Part shown: piece after piece, positions 1 through 10,905 of the stretch
How the letters are laid out: every line of letters begins with the position of its first letter
Numbering within the stretch: position 1 is the first letter of the stretch
Origin: Endomicrobium sp.
Lineage (GTDB): Bacteria; Elusimicrobiota; Endomicrobiia; Endomicrobiales; Endomicrobiaceae
Length of the DNA stretch: 44,911 nt
Direction of reading: 5' to 3'
Assembly: GCA_031290625.1 (NCBI GenBank)
Contig: JAITND010000007.1
Span: 1-44,911, forward strand
The notes under the pieces: model-generated
What the model saw: the letters and a program-made list of their open reading frames with translations, nothing else
Databases searched by the model: none
Told to the model about the DNA's origin: nothing
Made by a program: the position numbers and the translations under genes

Positions 1-216
1 AAAAAAGAGAACGATTCAATTAGCAGAACTCCAACAGCAAAGCCGACGGTAACGCCGCCAATTCCAACGGCAACACCAGCAAAGCCGACGGTAACGCTGC
101 CAAAGCCGACGGCAACGCCGCCAAAGCCGACCTACACCTACCCTTTCAATAAAATCAAAGCTGACCTATGGCCGGGGGGAATTTGGGACCAAATTCTAGA
201 CATGCTTACCCCTTAG
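1..216 (+). CDS. C-terminal end of a Pro/Thr-repeat protein (5' partial)
   Basis: An open frame runs in from the left edge and stops with TAG at 214-216, giving 71 residues with no start in the window. Residues 10-47 are a low-complexity Pro/Thr/Lys/Ala stretch built from a 7-residue unit (AKPTVTP, PIPTATP, AKPTVTL, PKPTATP, PKPTYTY). After it comes a short tail rich in aromatic residues. Such repeats usually form extended linkers in envelope proteins, or proline-rich spacers before a C-terminal anchor, but no domain is visible here and no function can be given. It sits where dnaA often lies upstream of dnaN, yet it does not resemble the DnaA C-terminal domain. The reading frame is supported by the in-frame repeat and the absence of internal stops. 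Confidence 0.6.
   Translation, partial: KKENDSISRTPTAKPTVTPPIPTATPAKPTVTLPKPTATPPKPTYTYPFNKIKADLWPGGIWDQILDMLTP
37..141 (+). repeat. 21-bp tandem repeat, about five units
   Basis: Five 21-bp units lie end to end at 37-57, 58-78, 79-99, 100-120 and 121-141, the last degenerate in its second half. The core of each unit is a near-copy of CAAAGCCGACGG. The unit length is a multiple of three, so copy-number change would keep the frame of the encoded 7-residue repeat. It is much richer in G and C than the flanking DNA. Confidence 0.75.
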
Positions 217-530
217 TTGTACTTACAATACGGAGGAAGAACGGCTTATAACACTTAATCTCTAAAGTTAAAAAATTAGACGATCTATAGATAAAATTAA
301 TTCTTTAATTATACTTAAAATACTGCGCATAACTTTTCAAAAAATTGTATAATAATTTTATCCGATAACAGTATGGACAACTTTGATCTTTTATCAACAG
401 AATTATCATTTAAATATTTTTAAAATTTTAGTTGATACCTATAATTTTTTTCAATTATGCGCAGCTTATCAACAATATACAGAACGCTATTAAAACTAAA
501 CGCATTTTCTAGTAAAACAGGAGGAAGTAG
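217..530. promoter_or_regulatory. AT-rich spacer upstream of dnaN, candidate oriC
   Basis: This 314-bp gene-free stretch is very AT-rich. It holds two direct copies of TTATCAACA (391-399 and 466-474), each one mismatch from the DnaA box TTATNCACA, and a weaker TTATCCGAT near 359. A 10-bp inverted repeat (CTGCGCATAA at 323-332, TTATGCGCAG at 455-464) brackets most of these. TATAAT-like hexamers at 348-353 and 440-445 could serve dnaN. The position directly before dnaN, with gyrB, gyrA and parAB close by, is typical of a bacterial origin. No dnaA is seen beside it. A dnaN promoter region alone is the alternative. Confidence 0.45.
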
Positions 531-1661
531 ATGAGAGTAGTTTGTGGAAAAGAAGAGTTAACTAGAGGAATACAAACAGTATATCCTATAGCTTCATCTA
601 AAAGCGCGCTTCCAGCTCTTTCAAACTTTCTGTTTGAAACCGAAGATGGAAAAATAAAACTTTCTTCTACAGATTTAGAAATGGCAGTTAAATGTTACAT
701 TAAAGGCGAAATTTTAGAAGATGGAGGTATTACGATACCAGCTAAGAGATTTGCCGATATTATCAAGGAATTGCTTTCAGAAAATGAAATAGAGATAAGA
801 TCGGACGAAACTAACCAAATAAATATAAACTCTGGAAAATCTAAATTTAATCTTATGGGCATATCTAAAAATGAATATCCCGTAATACCGGATTTTCCAA
901 GCGAAAATAACTTTACTATTAAAAGAGAACTTTTTGCTTCAATGCTTAAAAAAGCCGTCTTTGCCGCTTCTAAAGACGCTCAAAGATACGCTTTAAACGG
1001 CGTTTATTTCATTTTAGAAGAGAACATTTTTAAAATGGCGGCTACCGACGGCAGAAGGCTTGCTTATGTAACTGCAAACGAAATACAAGGTATTAACCTT
1101 CAAACAAAAATAAAAGCTATAGTTCCTACAAAAGCGGTAACAGATATATTAAGACTTCTTTCCTCCGATATGAAAGCTGAAGAAATAAAGATTGGCATAA
1201 CAAGCAACCAAATAGCGTTGGAAATAGAAGATATAACCTTCCTTTCTACGCTTATAGAAGGCGTTTTTCCAAACTACGAGCAGGTAATACCTAAAGCCTC
1301 TGAAATAAAGGTTAAATTGAATGTAAAAAATACTTTGACTTCAGTAAAACAAATGGCTCTTTTAACCGCAGATAAAATATCGTCAGATAGGTCTTCCGCA
1401 GTAAAATTCTACTTTAACTCAAATGTTTTAAGAATTTCAGCTTCAACGGCAGGACTTGGCTCGGGAGAAGTTGAGCTGGAAATAGATTATAAAGCTGAAC
1501 CTATAGAAATAAATTTTAACCCTAATTTTATAAAAGAAGTATTGCAAAATATTGATGAAGAATCAATAATATTTGAGTTTAAAAATTCTATTAACCCGGC
1601 GACTATAGTACCTGAGAAAGACAAAAACTACCTTTGCGTAGTAATGCCCATGAGAGTCTAA
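531..1661 (+). CDS. dnaN: DNA polymerase III beta sliding clamp
   Basis: The 376-residue product is the usual length for the beta clamp, which forms a dimeric ring around DNA, tethers the replicative polymerase and binds other replication and repair proteins. The N-terminal start (MRVVCGKEELTRGIQ), the central segment with GVYFILEENIFKMAATDGRR and the C-terminal ending VVMPMRV fit the family across its three clamp folds. The ATG follows a good Shine-Dalgarno sequence (AGGAGG at about 519-526). The gene is first in a run dnaN, DUF721, gyrB on the same strand and overlaps or abuts the DUF721 gene. recF, often found just after dnaN, is absent from this position. The gene appears fully intact. 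Confidence 0.97.
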   Translation: MRVVCGKEELTRGIQTVYPIASSKSALPALSNFLFETEDGKIKLSSTDLEMAVKCYIKGEILEDGGITIPAKRFADIIKELLSENEIEIRSDETNQININSGKSKFNLMGISKNEYPVIPDFPSENNFTIKRELFASMLKKAVFAASKDAQRYALNGVYFILEENIFKMAATDGRRLAYVTANEIQGINLQTKIKAIVPTKAVTDILRLLSSDMKAEEIKIGITSNQIALEIEDITFLSTLIEGVFPNYEQVIPKASEIKVKLNVKNTLTSVKQMALLTADKISSDRSSAVKFYFNSNVLRISASTAGLGSGEVELEIDYKAEPIEINFNPNFIKEVLQNIDEESIIFEFKNSINPATIVPEKDKNYLCVVMPMRV

Positions 1662-1663
1662 AC

Positions 1664-1939
1664 GTGTCTTGGACTAAAGCGAGCGAAATAATAGAGCTTC
1701 TCAGGAAGAGGTTTGGTTTAGAAGAAGAGTTTTTTACCGTTGAACGCGTTTGGAATAAGGAAGTCGGCATAGAAGGCGTAGAGATAATAGGCTACAAAAA
1801 TGGGACTGTCTTTGCAAAAACCCAAAGTTCGGTCGCTGTAAGCGAGCTTAACTTTAGAAAAAAAGAAATAATAAAGAAAATAAACCAGTATATCGGCGGC
1901 GCCAAAGTTAAAAATATTAAAGTGAAGATAGAAGTCTAA
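1664..1939 (+). CDS. DUF721 (DciA-like) protein, probable helicase-loading factor
   Basis: A 91-residue protein with the short basic DUF721 core: WNKEVGI, then the segment NGTVFAKTQSSVAVSELNFRK and a Lys-rich tail. DUF721 includes DciA, the replicative-helicase operator or loader of bacteria that lack DnaC/DnaI. I choose the GTG at 1664, two bases after the dnaN stop and preceded by GAGAG, over an upstream TTG at 1634 that would overlap dnaN. In several phyla a DUF721 gene also sits beside dnaN, recF and gyrB, so the location supports a replication role. The family assignment rests on pattern and context rather than a search; the helicase role here is inference. Confidence 0.7.
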   Translation: MSWTKASEIIELLRKRFGLEEEFFTVERVWNKEVGIEGVEIIGYKNGTVFAKTQSSVAVSELNFRKKEIIKKINQYIGGAKVKNIKVKIEV

Positions 1940-1949
1940 CTTAAAATGA

Positions 1950-4527
<2,578 letters not shown>

Positions 4528-4668
4528 ATATTGTAGAATAATACATATAAAATATTTTGTTAGATAGTTGTTACACACAAATTAATTTGAAAGGTGCTTA
4601 TTTTGTTTTTAAATATAAGATGCAAAAACTTAATAAAGCGGTTTATTAAAATACTTTAAAGAGGAAAA

Positions 4669-5785
4669 ATGCGTCCATTTGTCCCGCAAAAGTTACCTGT
4701 TAAAAATTTGAATTGGGAAAGATTGTCATTTCTTATAGGTAAGGCGAACAGTTCGCTTTCTATGTATAGCGGTTTACTAGACGCCCTTTTGAACCCAGAA
4801 ATTTTGCTTGCGACTATTACAACTCAAGAAGCTGTCCTTTCTTCAAAAATAGAAGGAACGCAAGCGGACTTTTAGCGAAGTTTATAAATTGGAAGCAGGA
4901 GAGAAACAGGACAAAGCTAAAGAAAATGACATAACCGAGATAATAAACTATAGAAAAGCAATTACGGCTTCTTTGGAAATATTGAAGAGCAGACCGTTTG
5001 TACATTCGAATATGCTTAAGGAACTTCATAAAGTTTTATTATCTGGAGTTAGAGGTGAAAATAAAGCAAAAGGCGAATTTAGGAAAATCCAAAACTTTAT
5101 AGGTCCATATGGGTGTACTCAGGAGATGGCCGTATATGTTCCTCCCATCCCTGAAAATGTGCAGGATTGCTTGAGAGATTGGGAAAGATATGTAAATAAT
5201 GATGAACAGGAAGGTTTAGTTCAATTGGCTGTAATGCATGCCCAGTTTGAAATAATTCACCCTTTTATTGATGGCAATGGAAGAACGGGGAGAATTTTAA
5301 TACCTATTTTTTTATTTCAAAAAGGATATCTAAAAAAGCCGGTATTTTACTTGAGCGAGTACTTAGAAGCAAACAGAGACGCTTATTATGAAGCTTTACG
5401 TAATATATCAAAAAGCAATGATTGGCAGGGTTGGGTTGAGTTTTTTCTTAAAGCTATTGTAGAGCAGTCTGAGAGAAACAAGTTGAAAGTAGGAAAAATT
5501 CTAGATCTATATAAAGATATGAAAAAGAATTTTTGCGATGTCACGAAATCGCGTTACCATATAAAAATTTTGGATACGTTTTTTAAAAAGCCTATTATAA
5601 ATTTGACAATGCTTTTATCCGATTCAGGCGTTTTTAACAGAAAAACAGCCATTCAAATATTAGACAAGTTAGCCAAAAAAGGGTACGTAGAAATTTTGAA
5701 AAAAGGTTCAGGAAGTAGTCCTACAATTTATATATTCCCCGCGCTTATAAACATAATTGAAAATAAAGAAGAAAGCATTTTCTGA
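4669..5785 (+). pseudogene. Fic-family AMP-transferase, split by a one-base frameshift
   Basis: Two frames join into one Fic protein. The first (4669-4875, ATG after AGAGGAAAA) carries the Fic_N domain with the inhibitory-helix motif SSKIEGT. The second continues from SEVYKLEAGE at about 4873 to 5785. The break lies in a TTTT run at 4870-4873: removing one T joins DF to SEVYKLE. The second part has the intact catalytic motif HPFIDGNGRTGR (around 5260-5295) and a C-terminal winged-helix segment (ILDTFFKKP through AIQILDKLAKKGYVEIL). Fic enzymes transfer AMP or other groups to target hydroxyls; the S/TxxxEG motif places it with class II, where the inhibitory helix is in the same chain. It lies between gyrB and gyrA. 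It may be a young pseudogene, a sequencing error, or two separately translated pieces; a TTG at 4889 is the only nearby start for the second part. Confidence 0.85.
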
Positions 5786-5931
5786 AAAGAGCTTTTAGAA
5801 GAGAGTATGGGCGAACAATGCGATTGTCGCCTTTGCGGGTATGAAAAAATAGAAAAATGCGCTAGATCCAATCGTTTCTGAGAGCGGTTATTTGAGCGTT
5901 TGGCGTGTGGAAGATATTTGCTTTCCGTAAA

Positions 5932-6258
5932 GGAAATATAAAAGTAGAGATTTATTTTTATAATGAACCTATTTAGCTTGCGTAAAATAAAATGTCGCGG
6001 TCGTTTAATACAACATCCCAAAATATCGCATTACATTCAAACAATATTTTTACTGATGGCGAACTTGTAGAAAATAAAATTTGTAAGGATTCTTACAAGT
6101 TAAGATTGAGGGCGGACGCGAAGTAAGACGAACGTCAAAAATTTGAACCTTAACGCAATAATTTCACTAGATCATCGCGTAAATTGCGCAAAGGCCGCGC
6201 AATTTAGAATTTGGGCTGCAAAAGTATAAAAGAGTACGCGGTAAAGCGTTTTGGCGAG
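5932..6258 (+). pseudogene. Relic of a RhuM-family gene
   Basis: The 530-bp gap between the Fic gene and gyrA contains a decayed coding stretch readable only across stops and frame changes. One frame gives GNIKVEIYFYNEPI*LA*NKMSRS, then SQNIALHSNNIFTDGELVEN and KICKDSYKLR. A shifted frame gives NLNAIISLDHRVNCAK and AAQFRIWAAKV, and another gives KEYAVK. This order matches the RhuM family: the WLTQ..MAELF start, HL.NIF.EGEL..., NLD.IISVGYRV and FR.WA...LKEY. RhuM was named from a Salmonella pathogenicity island and its biochemical role is unclear; such genes often travel with Fic or restriction genes. At least two nonsense changes and two frameshifts make it dead. The part at 5786-5931 shows nothing I recognise. 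Confidence 0.6.
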
Positions 6259-6315
6259 TAAAATTTTATTTTGGTTTAACTATATTGTAAAACTAAATCT
6301 TATAAGAGGTTAGAA

Positions 6316-8811
6316 ATGTCAAAAGAAAAAGAAACAAAAGAAGAACAAGCGGCGATAACGCCGGCAAGCATTGTTCCTCGCAATATTGAAGACGAAATGA
6401 GGATTTCCTATATAGATTATGCCATGAGCGTAATTGTGGGAAGAGCTTTGCCTGACGTCCGCGACGGACTGAAGCCCGTTCATAGAAGAATACTTTATGC
6501 CATGAAAGAAATGGGCTTAAAGCATAATACCGCCTACAAAAAATCCGCAAGAGTTGTTGGAGACGTTTTAGGCAAGTACCATCCGCACGGCGATTCGGCT
6601 GTTTATGGCGCCGTGGTAAGAATGGCGCAGGATTTTTCTCTAAGGTATCCTATGATTGACGGACAGGGGAACTTTGGAAGCATAGACGGCGATTTTGCCG
6701 CGGCTATGCGTTACACCGAAGTAAGAATGGACGCTATTACCGAAGAGATGCTTGCAGATTTAGATAAAAACACAGTTGATTTTATACCTAACTACGACGG
6801 CTCTTTAAAAGAGCCTTTAATACTTCCTTCAAAACTTCCGAATCTTTTAATTAACGGTTCGTCAGGCATTGCGGTAGGTATGGCTACAAATATTCCTACT
6901 CATAACATAGGCGAAATCTGCGATGGATTGATTGCTTTGATAGATGATGAAGATTTGCCTGTTTCCGAACTTGCTAAACATATTAAAGGTCCTGATTTCC
7001 CGACTGGCGCGATAATTTTGGGTAAAAGCGGCGTAAAGGATTACATGGAAAAAGGCAGAGGCTCTGTAAAAATGAGAGCCAAAACTGAAATAGAAGAAAC
7101 TAAAAACGGAAGAGAAGCTATAATAGTAAATGAAATTCCATATCAGGTAAATAAAACAAATCTTATAACTTCAATCGCCGATTTGGTAAAAGACAAAAAG
7201 ATTGACGGCATTTCGGATTTGCGCGACGAGTCTGACCGCGACGGTATAAGAATTGTTATAGAGCTTAAGAGAGATGCAAATGCTCAACTTGCGTTGAACC
7301 AGCTTTACAAGCATACGCAGATGCAGTCCTCTTTTGGCGTTATAATGCTTGCGATTGTAAACAACAGTCCTAAGGTGATGAACATAAAAGAAATTTTAGT
7401 TCGCCACATTGAGCATAGAAAAATAGTTATAACAAGAAGAACAAAGTTTGACCTTCAAAAGACTGAAGCAAGAGCGCGCATATTGGAAGGTCTAAAGATA
7501 GCGATAGACAATATAGACGTTATTATTAAGATAATAAAAGAATCTCCCGATGAAGACATAGCCCGTGCAAGCCTAATGAGCGAGTTTCGTTTGACGAAAG
7601 TTCAATCAGAAGCTATTTTGGAAATGAAGATTCGCCAGCTTACGGGACTAAAGAGAAAAGAAATTGACGAAGAATATTTGGAAACTATAAAGTTTATAGA
7701 AAAACTTCGTTCAATTTTGGCGGATCCCAAAAAGATTCTTTCAATAATAAAAGACGAAACCATTGAAATAAAGAAGAAGTACGGCGACAAGAGAAGAACG
7801 CAAATAGAGGCGGCGGAAGCCGACTTTAATATTGAAGATTTAATTCAAGAAGAAGAAGTTGCGGTAACAATGTCCCATGCGGGCTATATTAAACGCATAC
7901 CGCTTGACACTTACAGAGCTCAACATAGAGGCGGACGAGGAATAACCGCAATGAACACCAAAGAAGAAGATTTTGTTGAAAACTTGTTTATTACAAGCTC
8001 GCGCGCTTATATGCTCTTCTTTACAACAAGAGGAAGATTGTATTGGACAAGAGTTTATGAAATTCCAGAAGGAACAAGAACGTCTAAAGGCAAAGCTATA
8101 GTAAATCTCTTGCAATTGCAAGGCGCAGAGGAAAAAATTACAGCCGCAATTCCTATAAGGACGTTTAATCCTAAAGACATTAAAGATGAATATTTGTTAA
8201 TGTGCAGTAGAAACGGCACGATTAAGAAAATTGCTTTGGACGAGTTTACAAATCCTAGAAAGGGCGGAATAATAGCCATTAAACTTGAAGACGGCGATAT
8301 ATTAACCGAAGTAAAAGCCATAGAGAAAAACCCTGAAGTTATAATTGCCACAAAGAAAGGCATAGCGATAAGGTTTAAAGAAAGCGACGTGCGCGCAATA
8401 GGACGCAGCGGAATGGGCGTAAATGGAATTTTGCTTGAGAAAGACGATGAAGTTATAGGCATGGAGGTGTTTTCTCCGAAAGACATTTTCTTGTCAGTTT
8501 CAGAAAATGGCTACGGAAAAAGAACAGAAGTTGGCAAATATCGTTTGCAAAAGAGAGCGGGACACGGCGTAATCAATATGCAGGCTACAGACAGAAATGG
8601 AAGCGTTATAGGTATTAAGAAAGCAAATGACGGCGAAGTGATGATTATGACGCAGAACGGCATAACTATAAGACTAAGAGTAAATAGCATTTCCGTAATA
8701 GGAAGAAATACTCAAGGGGTAAGGTTAGTAAAACTTGGCGACGGCGACAAAGTTGCGGCTCTTGCAAGCGTTATAAAAGACGACGAAAGCGAATATCCCA
8801 GGACGCCGTAA
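6316..8811 (+). CDS. gyrA: DNA gyrase subunit A
   Basis: GyrA is the DNA breakage-reunion subunit of gyrase. The 831-residue product starts with the standard N-terminus ([21 protein letters not shown]), has [17 protein letters not shown] and the catalytic tyrosine in [10 protein letters not shown], and a C-terminal beta-pinwheel domain. The GyrA box is QHRGGRG, one change from Q(R/K)RGG(R/K)G. The residue equivalent to E. coli Asp87, a common quinolone-resistance site, is Gly here while Ser83 is kept. The ATG at 6316 follows AAGAGGTTAG. The reading frame ends at PRTP*, short of the acidic C-terminal tail seen in many GyrAs. Intact and followed by a strong terminator. Confidence 0.97.
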   Translation: MSKEKETKEEQAAITPASIVPRNIEDEMRISYIDYAMSVIVGRALPDVRDGLKPVHRRILYAMKEMGLKHNTAYKKSARVVGDVLGKYHPHGDSAVYGAVVRMAQDFSLRYPMIDGQGNFGSIDGDFAAAMRYTEVRMDAITEEMLADLDKNTVDFIPNYDGSLKEPLILPSKLPNLLINGSSGIAVGMATNIPTHNIGEICDGLIALIDDEDLPVSELAKHIKGPDFPTGAIILGKSGVKDYMEKGRGSVKMRAKTEIEETKNGREAIIVNEIPYQVNKTNLITSIADLVKDKKIDGISDLRDESDRDGIRIVIELKRDANAQLALNQLYKHTQMQSSFGVIMLAIVNNSPKVMNIKEILVRHIEHRKIVITRRTKFDLQKTEARARILEGLKIAIDNIDVIIKIIKESPDEDIARASLMSEFRLTKVQSEAILEMKIRQLTGLKRKEIDEEYLETIKFIEKLRSILADPKKILSIIKDETIEIKKKYGDKRRTQIEAAEADFNIEDLIQEEEVAVTMSHAGYIKRIPLDTYRAQHRGGRGITAMNTKEEDFVENLFITSSRAYMLFFTTRGRLYWTRVYEIPEGTRTSKGKAIVNLLQLQGAEEKITAAIPIRTFNPKDIKDEYLLMCSRNGTIKKIALDEFTNPRKGGIIAIKLEDGDILTEVKAIEKNPEVIIATKKGIAIRFKESDVRAIGRSGMGVNGILLEKDDEVIGMEVFSPKDIFLSVSENGYGKRTEVGKYRLQKRAGHGVINMQATDRNGSVIGIKKANDGEVMIMTQNGITIRLRVNSISVIGRNTQGVRLVKLGDGDKVAALASVIKDDESEYPRTP

Positions 8812-8862
8812 AAAAGCCAAAGACGAAGAAGTAAAAGAATAATTAAACAAGTTAAAATAACT

Positions 8863-8895
8863 AAAAAGCCTCCGATATAACTTCGGAGGCTTTTT
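8863..8895 (+). terminator. Strong rho-independent terminator after gyrA
   Basis: A perfect 13-bp stem (AAAAAGCCTCCGA with TCGGAGGCTTTTT) and a 7-nt loop end in a T run. The A-rich 5' arm makes it potentially bidirectional, so it could also stop minus-strand transcription leaving the permease cluster. Confidence 0.93.
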
Positions 8896-9105
8896 ATGGT
8901 AAATGTAAAAATGGCAGCGCAATGCATATTTGCATAATTCTTGAAAAAGTATCATTTTGAATTTTAAATAACGCTATTCTATAGATAATAACTTTGGGAA
9001 CAACGCAAACTTTTGTGAAAACAAGATTGTTTATGAAAAATCAGATTGCGTTTTTATAGAGCTATAGATATGAATATCAAGTAGGAACAATTGCATAATA
9101 GATTG

Positions 9106-10491
9106 CTAAGTTTTCTTTTTTGTAATTTTGAAGGCGATATAAACCGCAAATACCCATATAGGGATAGCTATTACTTGCTTTGCCATTCCAATTTGAGAGA
9201 ATGTCATTGCCGTAAGAATAAACGCGATAAAAGCGAGCGTAATATAATTTGAATACGGATAGAACGGCGCTGGAAATAAAGTTTCTTTATTTTTACTTTT
9301 AAATTTCATATGGGATAAAGTTATAAGCGCCCAGTTTACAAGAATGCAAACAACCACAAAACTTAAAATTATTTTAAACGCTTTAAACCAGTTTGGAATA
9401 AAATAATTTAAAGGCGCAACTAAAAATGTTATTGCGCTTGAGACGAGAATTGCATTAAACGGTACGCCTCTCTTGTTTGTTTTTGCCAAAGCGCGAGGCG
9501 CGTTTTTCTGAAGAGCAAGACCGTAAAGCATGCGGCTGTTGCTGTAAATGCAGCTGTTGTATACGGACAAAGCGGCTGTAAGGACAATAAAGTTTAAAGT
9601 CCACGCCGCGTACTTAAAACCAATACGGTCAAAAATCATAACAAATGGACTCTCTAACGCGCTTAAGTCACTCCAGTGGTAAAGCGATAAAAGAACTACA
9701 AGCGAGCCGATGTAAAAAATTAAAACGCGGTAAACAACTTGGTTTATAGCTTTGGGAATAGTCTTTGTCGGGTTTTCTGTTTCTGCGGCAGTTATGCCTA
9801 TAAGTTCCAATCCGCCGAATGCGAATGTAATAATTGGCAAAGCCATTATAAGCCCAATAGCCCCGTGTGGGAAAAATCCGCTAAAAGCAGCGTCTCCTGC
9901 ATGGAGTCCGACGCAAGGAGCTTGCCATAAATTTTTAATTGTTGCGCCGACAACAAGACTTGGGTCAAAGAAAAGAATATATCCGCCCGCTAAAATCATT
10001 GCGCAAATGGCAAATATTTTTATTGAAGAAAACCAAAATTCCACCTCGCCGTAAGCTCTGACGGCTGTAAAGTTTACAATGTTTATAACTATAAAGAAAA
10101 ACAGCGCTGTTTTCCAAGTGGCGATATTAGGAAACCAATACTGCGCGTATGCGGCGACTGCAGTAAGTTCGGTTATTCCTGCAAGAGCGTATGCAAACCA
10201 ATAATTCCAGCCAACCAAAAAGCCTGGGAAATCTCCCCAATATTTGTAAGCGAAATAGCTTGAAGAACCGGCGGAAGGATCTTGCGCGTTCATTTCGCCC
10301 ATTTGTCGCATAATTAAAAATACTATTATGCCTGCGACTAAATATCCAAGAAGAACAGCTGGACCTGCAACAAAAATAGCGTTGCCTGCGCCTAAAAAGA
10401 GACCTGTGCCTACAGCTCCTCCAAGAGCTATAAACTGTATATGGCGGTTTGTAAGATTGCGTTTTAATTTGCTTTTTTCAGGGTTATGCAT
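9106..10491 (-). CDS. Amino-acid permease, APC superfamily (paralogue 4)
   Basis: A 461-residue, about 12-TM transporter of the amino acid-polyamine-cation superfamily, AAT family. It has the family's N-terminal signature (RHIQFIALGGAVGTGLFLGAG and then a GPAVLLGYL segment), the RQMGEM motif after TM2 and the GITAAETENP motif between TM6 and TM7. Members are proton-coupled importers of single amino acids; the substrate cannot be told from sequence. It is the last in a run of paralogues transcribed right to left. Relative to its neighbours it has a compact N-terminus (MHNPEKSKLKRNL) and a C-terminus ending in Lys-rich KITKKKT. No clear terminator follows on this strand beyond the bidirectional candidate at 8863-8895. 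Confidence 0.92.
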   Translation of the reverse strand: MHNPEKSKLKRNLTNRHIQFIALGGAVGTGLFLGAGNAIFVAGPAVLLGYLVAGIIVFLIMRQMGEMNAQDPSAGSSSYFAYKYWGDFPGFLVGWNYWFAYALAGITELTAVAAYAQYWFPNIATWKTALFFFIVINIVNFTAVRAYGEVEFWFSSIKIFAICAMILAGGYILFFDPSLVVGATIKNLWQAPCVGLHAGDAAFSGFFPHGAIGLIMALPIITFAFGGLELIGITAAETENPTKTIPKAINQVVYRVLIFYIGSLVVLLSLYHWSDLSALESPFVMIFDRIGFKYAAWTLNFIVLTAALSVYNSCIYSNSRMLYGLALQKNAPRALAKTNKRGVPFNAILVSSAITFLVAPLNYFIPNWFKAFKIILSFVVVCILVNWALITLSHMKFKSKNKETLFPAPFYPYSNYITLAFIAFILTAMTFSQIGMAKQVIAIPIWVFAVYIAFKITKKKT

Positions 10492-10604
10492 ATTTTTAAA
10501 GTTCTTTCTCTAAGTTTATACTAAATTCATACGACATCCGCAAATATGGACGGCAAGAACTTGTTTAAAATTGCCAGATTGCGGCAATGCCATAGAGCGC
10601 AATA

Positions 10605-10871
10605 CAAAATGAATGGACTTTCAACCATACGCAAGTTGCTCCAATGATATAAAGACAAAAGAACCTATGTAAAAAATCAAAATGCGACGCGCGCAACATG
10701 GTTGACAACTTTCGGGATAGTTCTTTTCGGATCCGAGACTTCCGCAACTGCGAAACCTATCGATTCTATACTGTCAAAGGCAAAGATTATAATAGGAAAT
10801 GCCATTAAAAATCCGATAAAACCGTGGGGAAAAATCTTTTAAAATAAGTGAATATTTTTCAGATCGTCCAT
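10605..10871 (-). pseudogene. Relic of a fifth amino-acid permease
   Basis: Between two intact permeases lies an internal fragment of the same family. Reading the minus strand gives HGFIGFLMAFPIIIFAF, AEVSDPKRTIPKVVNHV and, after a frame change, IFYIGSFV and LYHWSN-like remnants, matching the TM6-TM8 part of its neighbours. It begins at 10871 with ATG and a good Shine-Dalgarno sequence (AAGGAGAAAAAG) but stops after ten codons, so a start region appears joined to mid-gene sequence by a large deletion. The N-terminal five helices and the C-terminal half are missing. It shows that the tandem array once held at least five copies. Confidence 0.8.
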
Positions 10872-10905
10872 GTCTTTTTCTCCTTCAAGTTTTGTAGGTC
10901 AGTTT

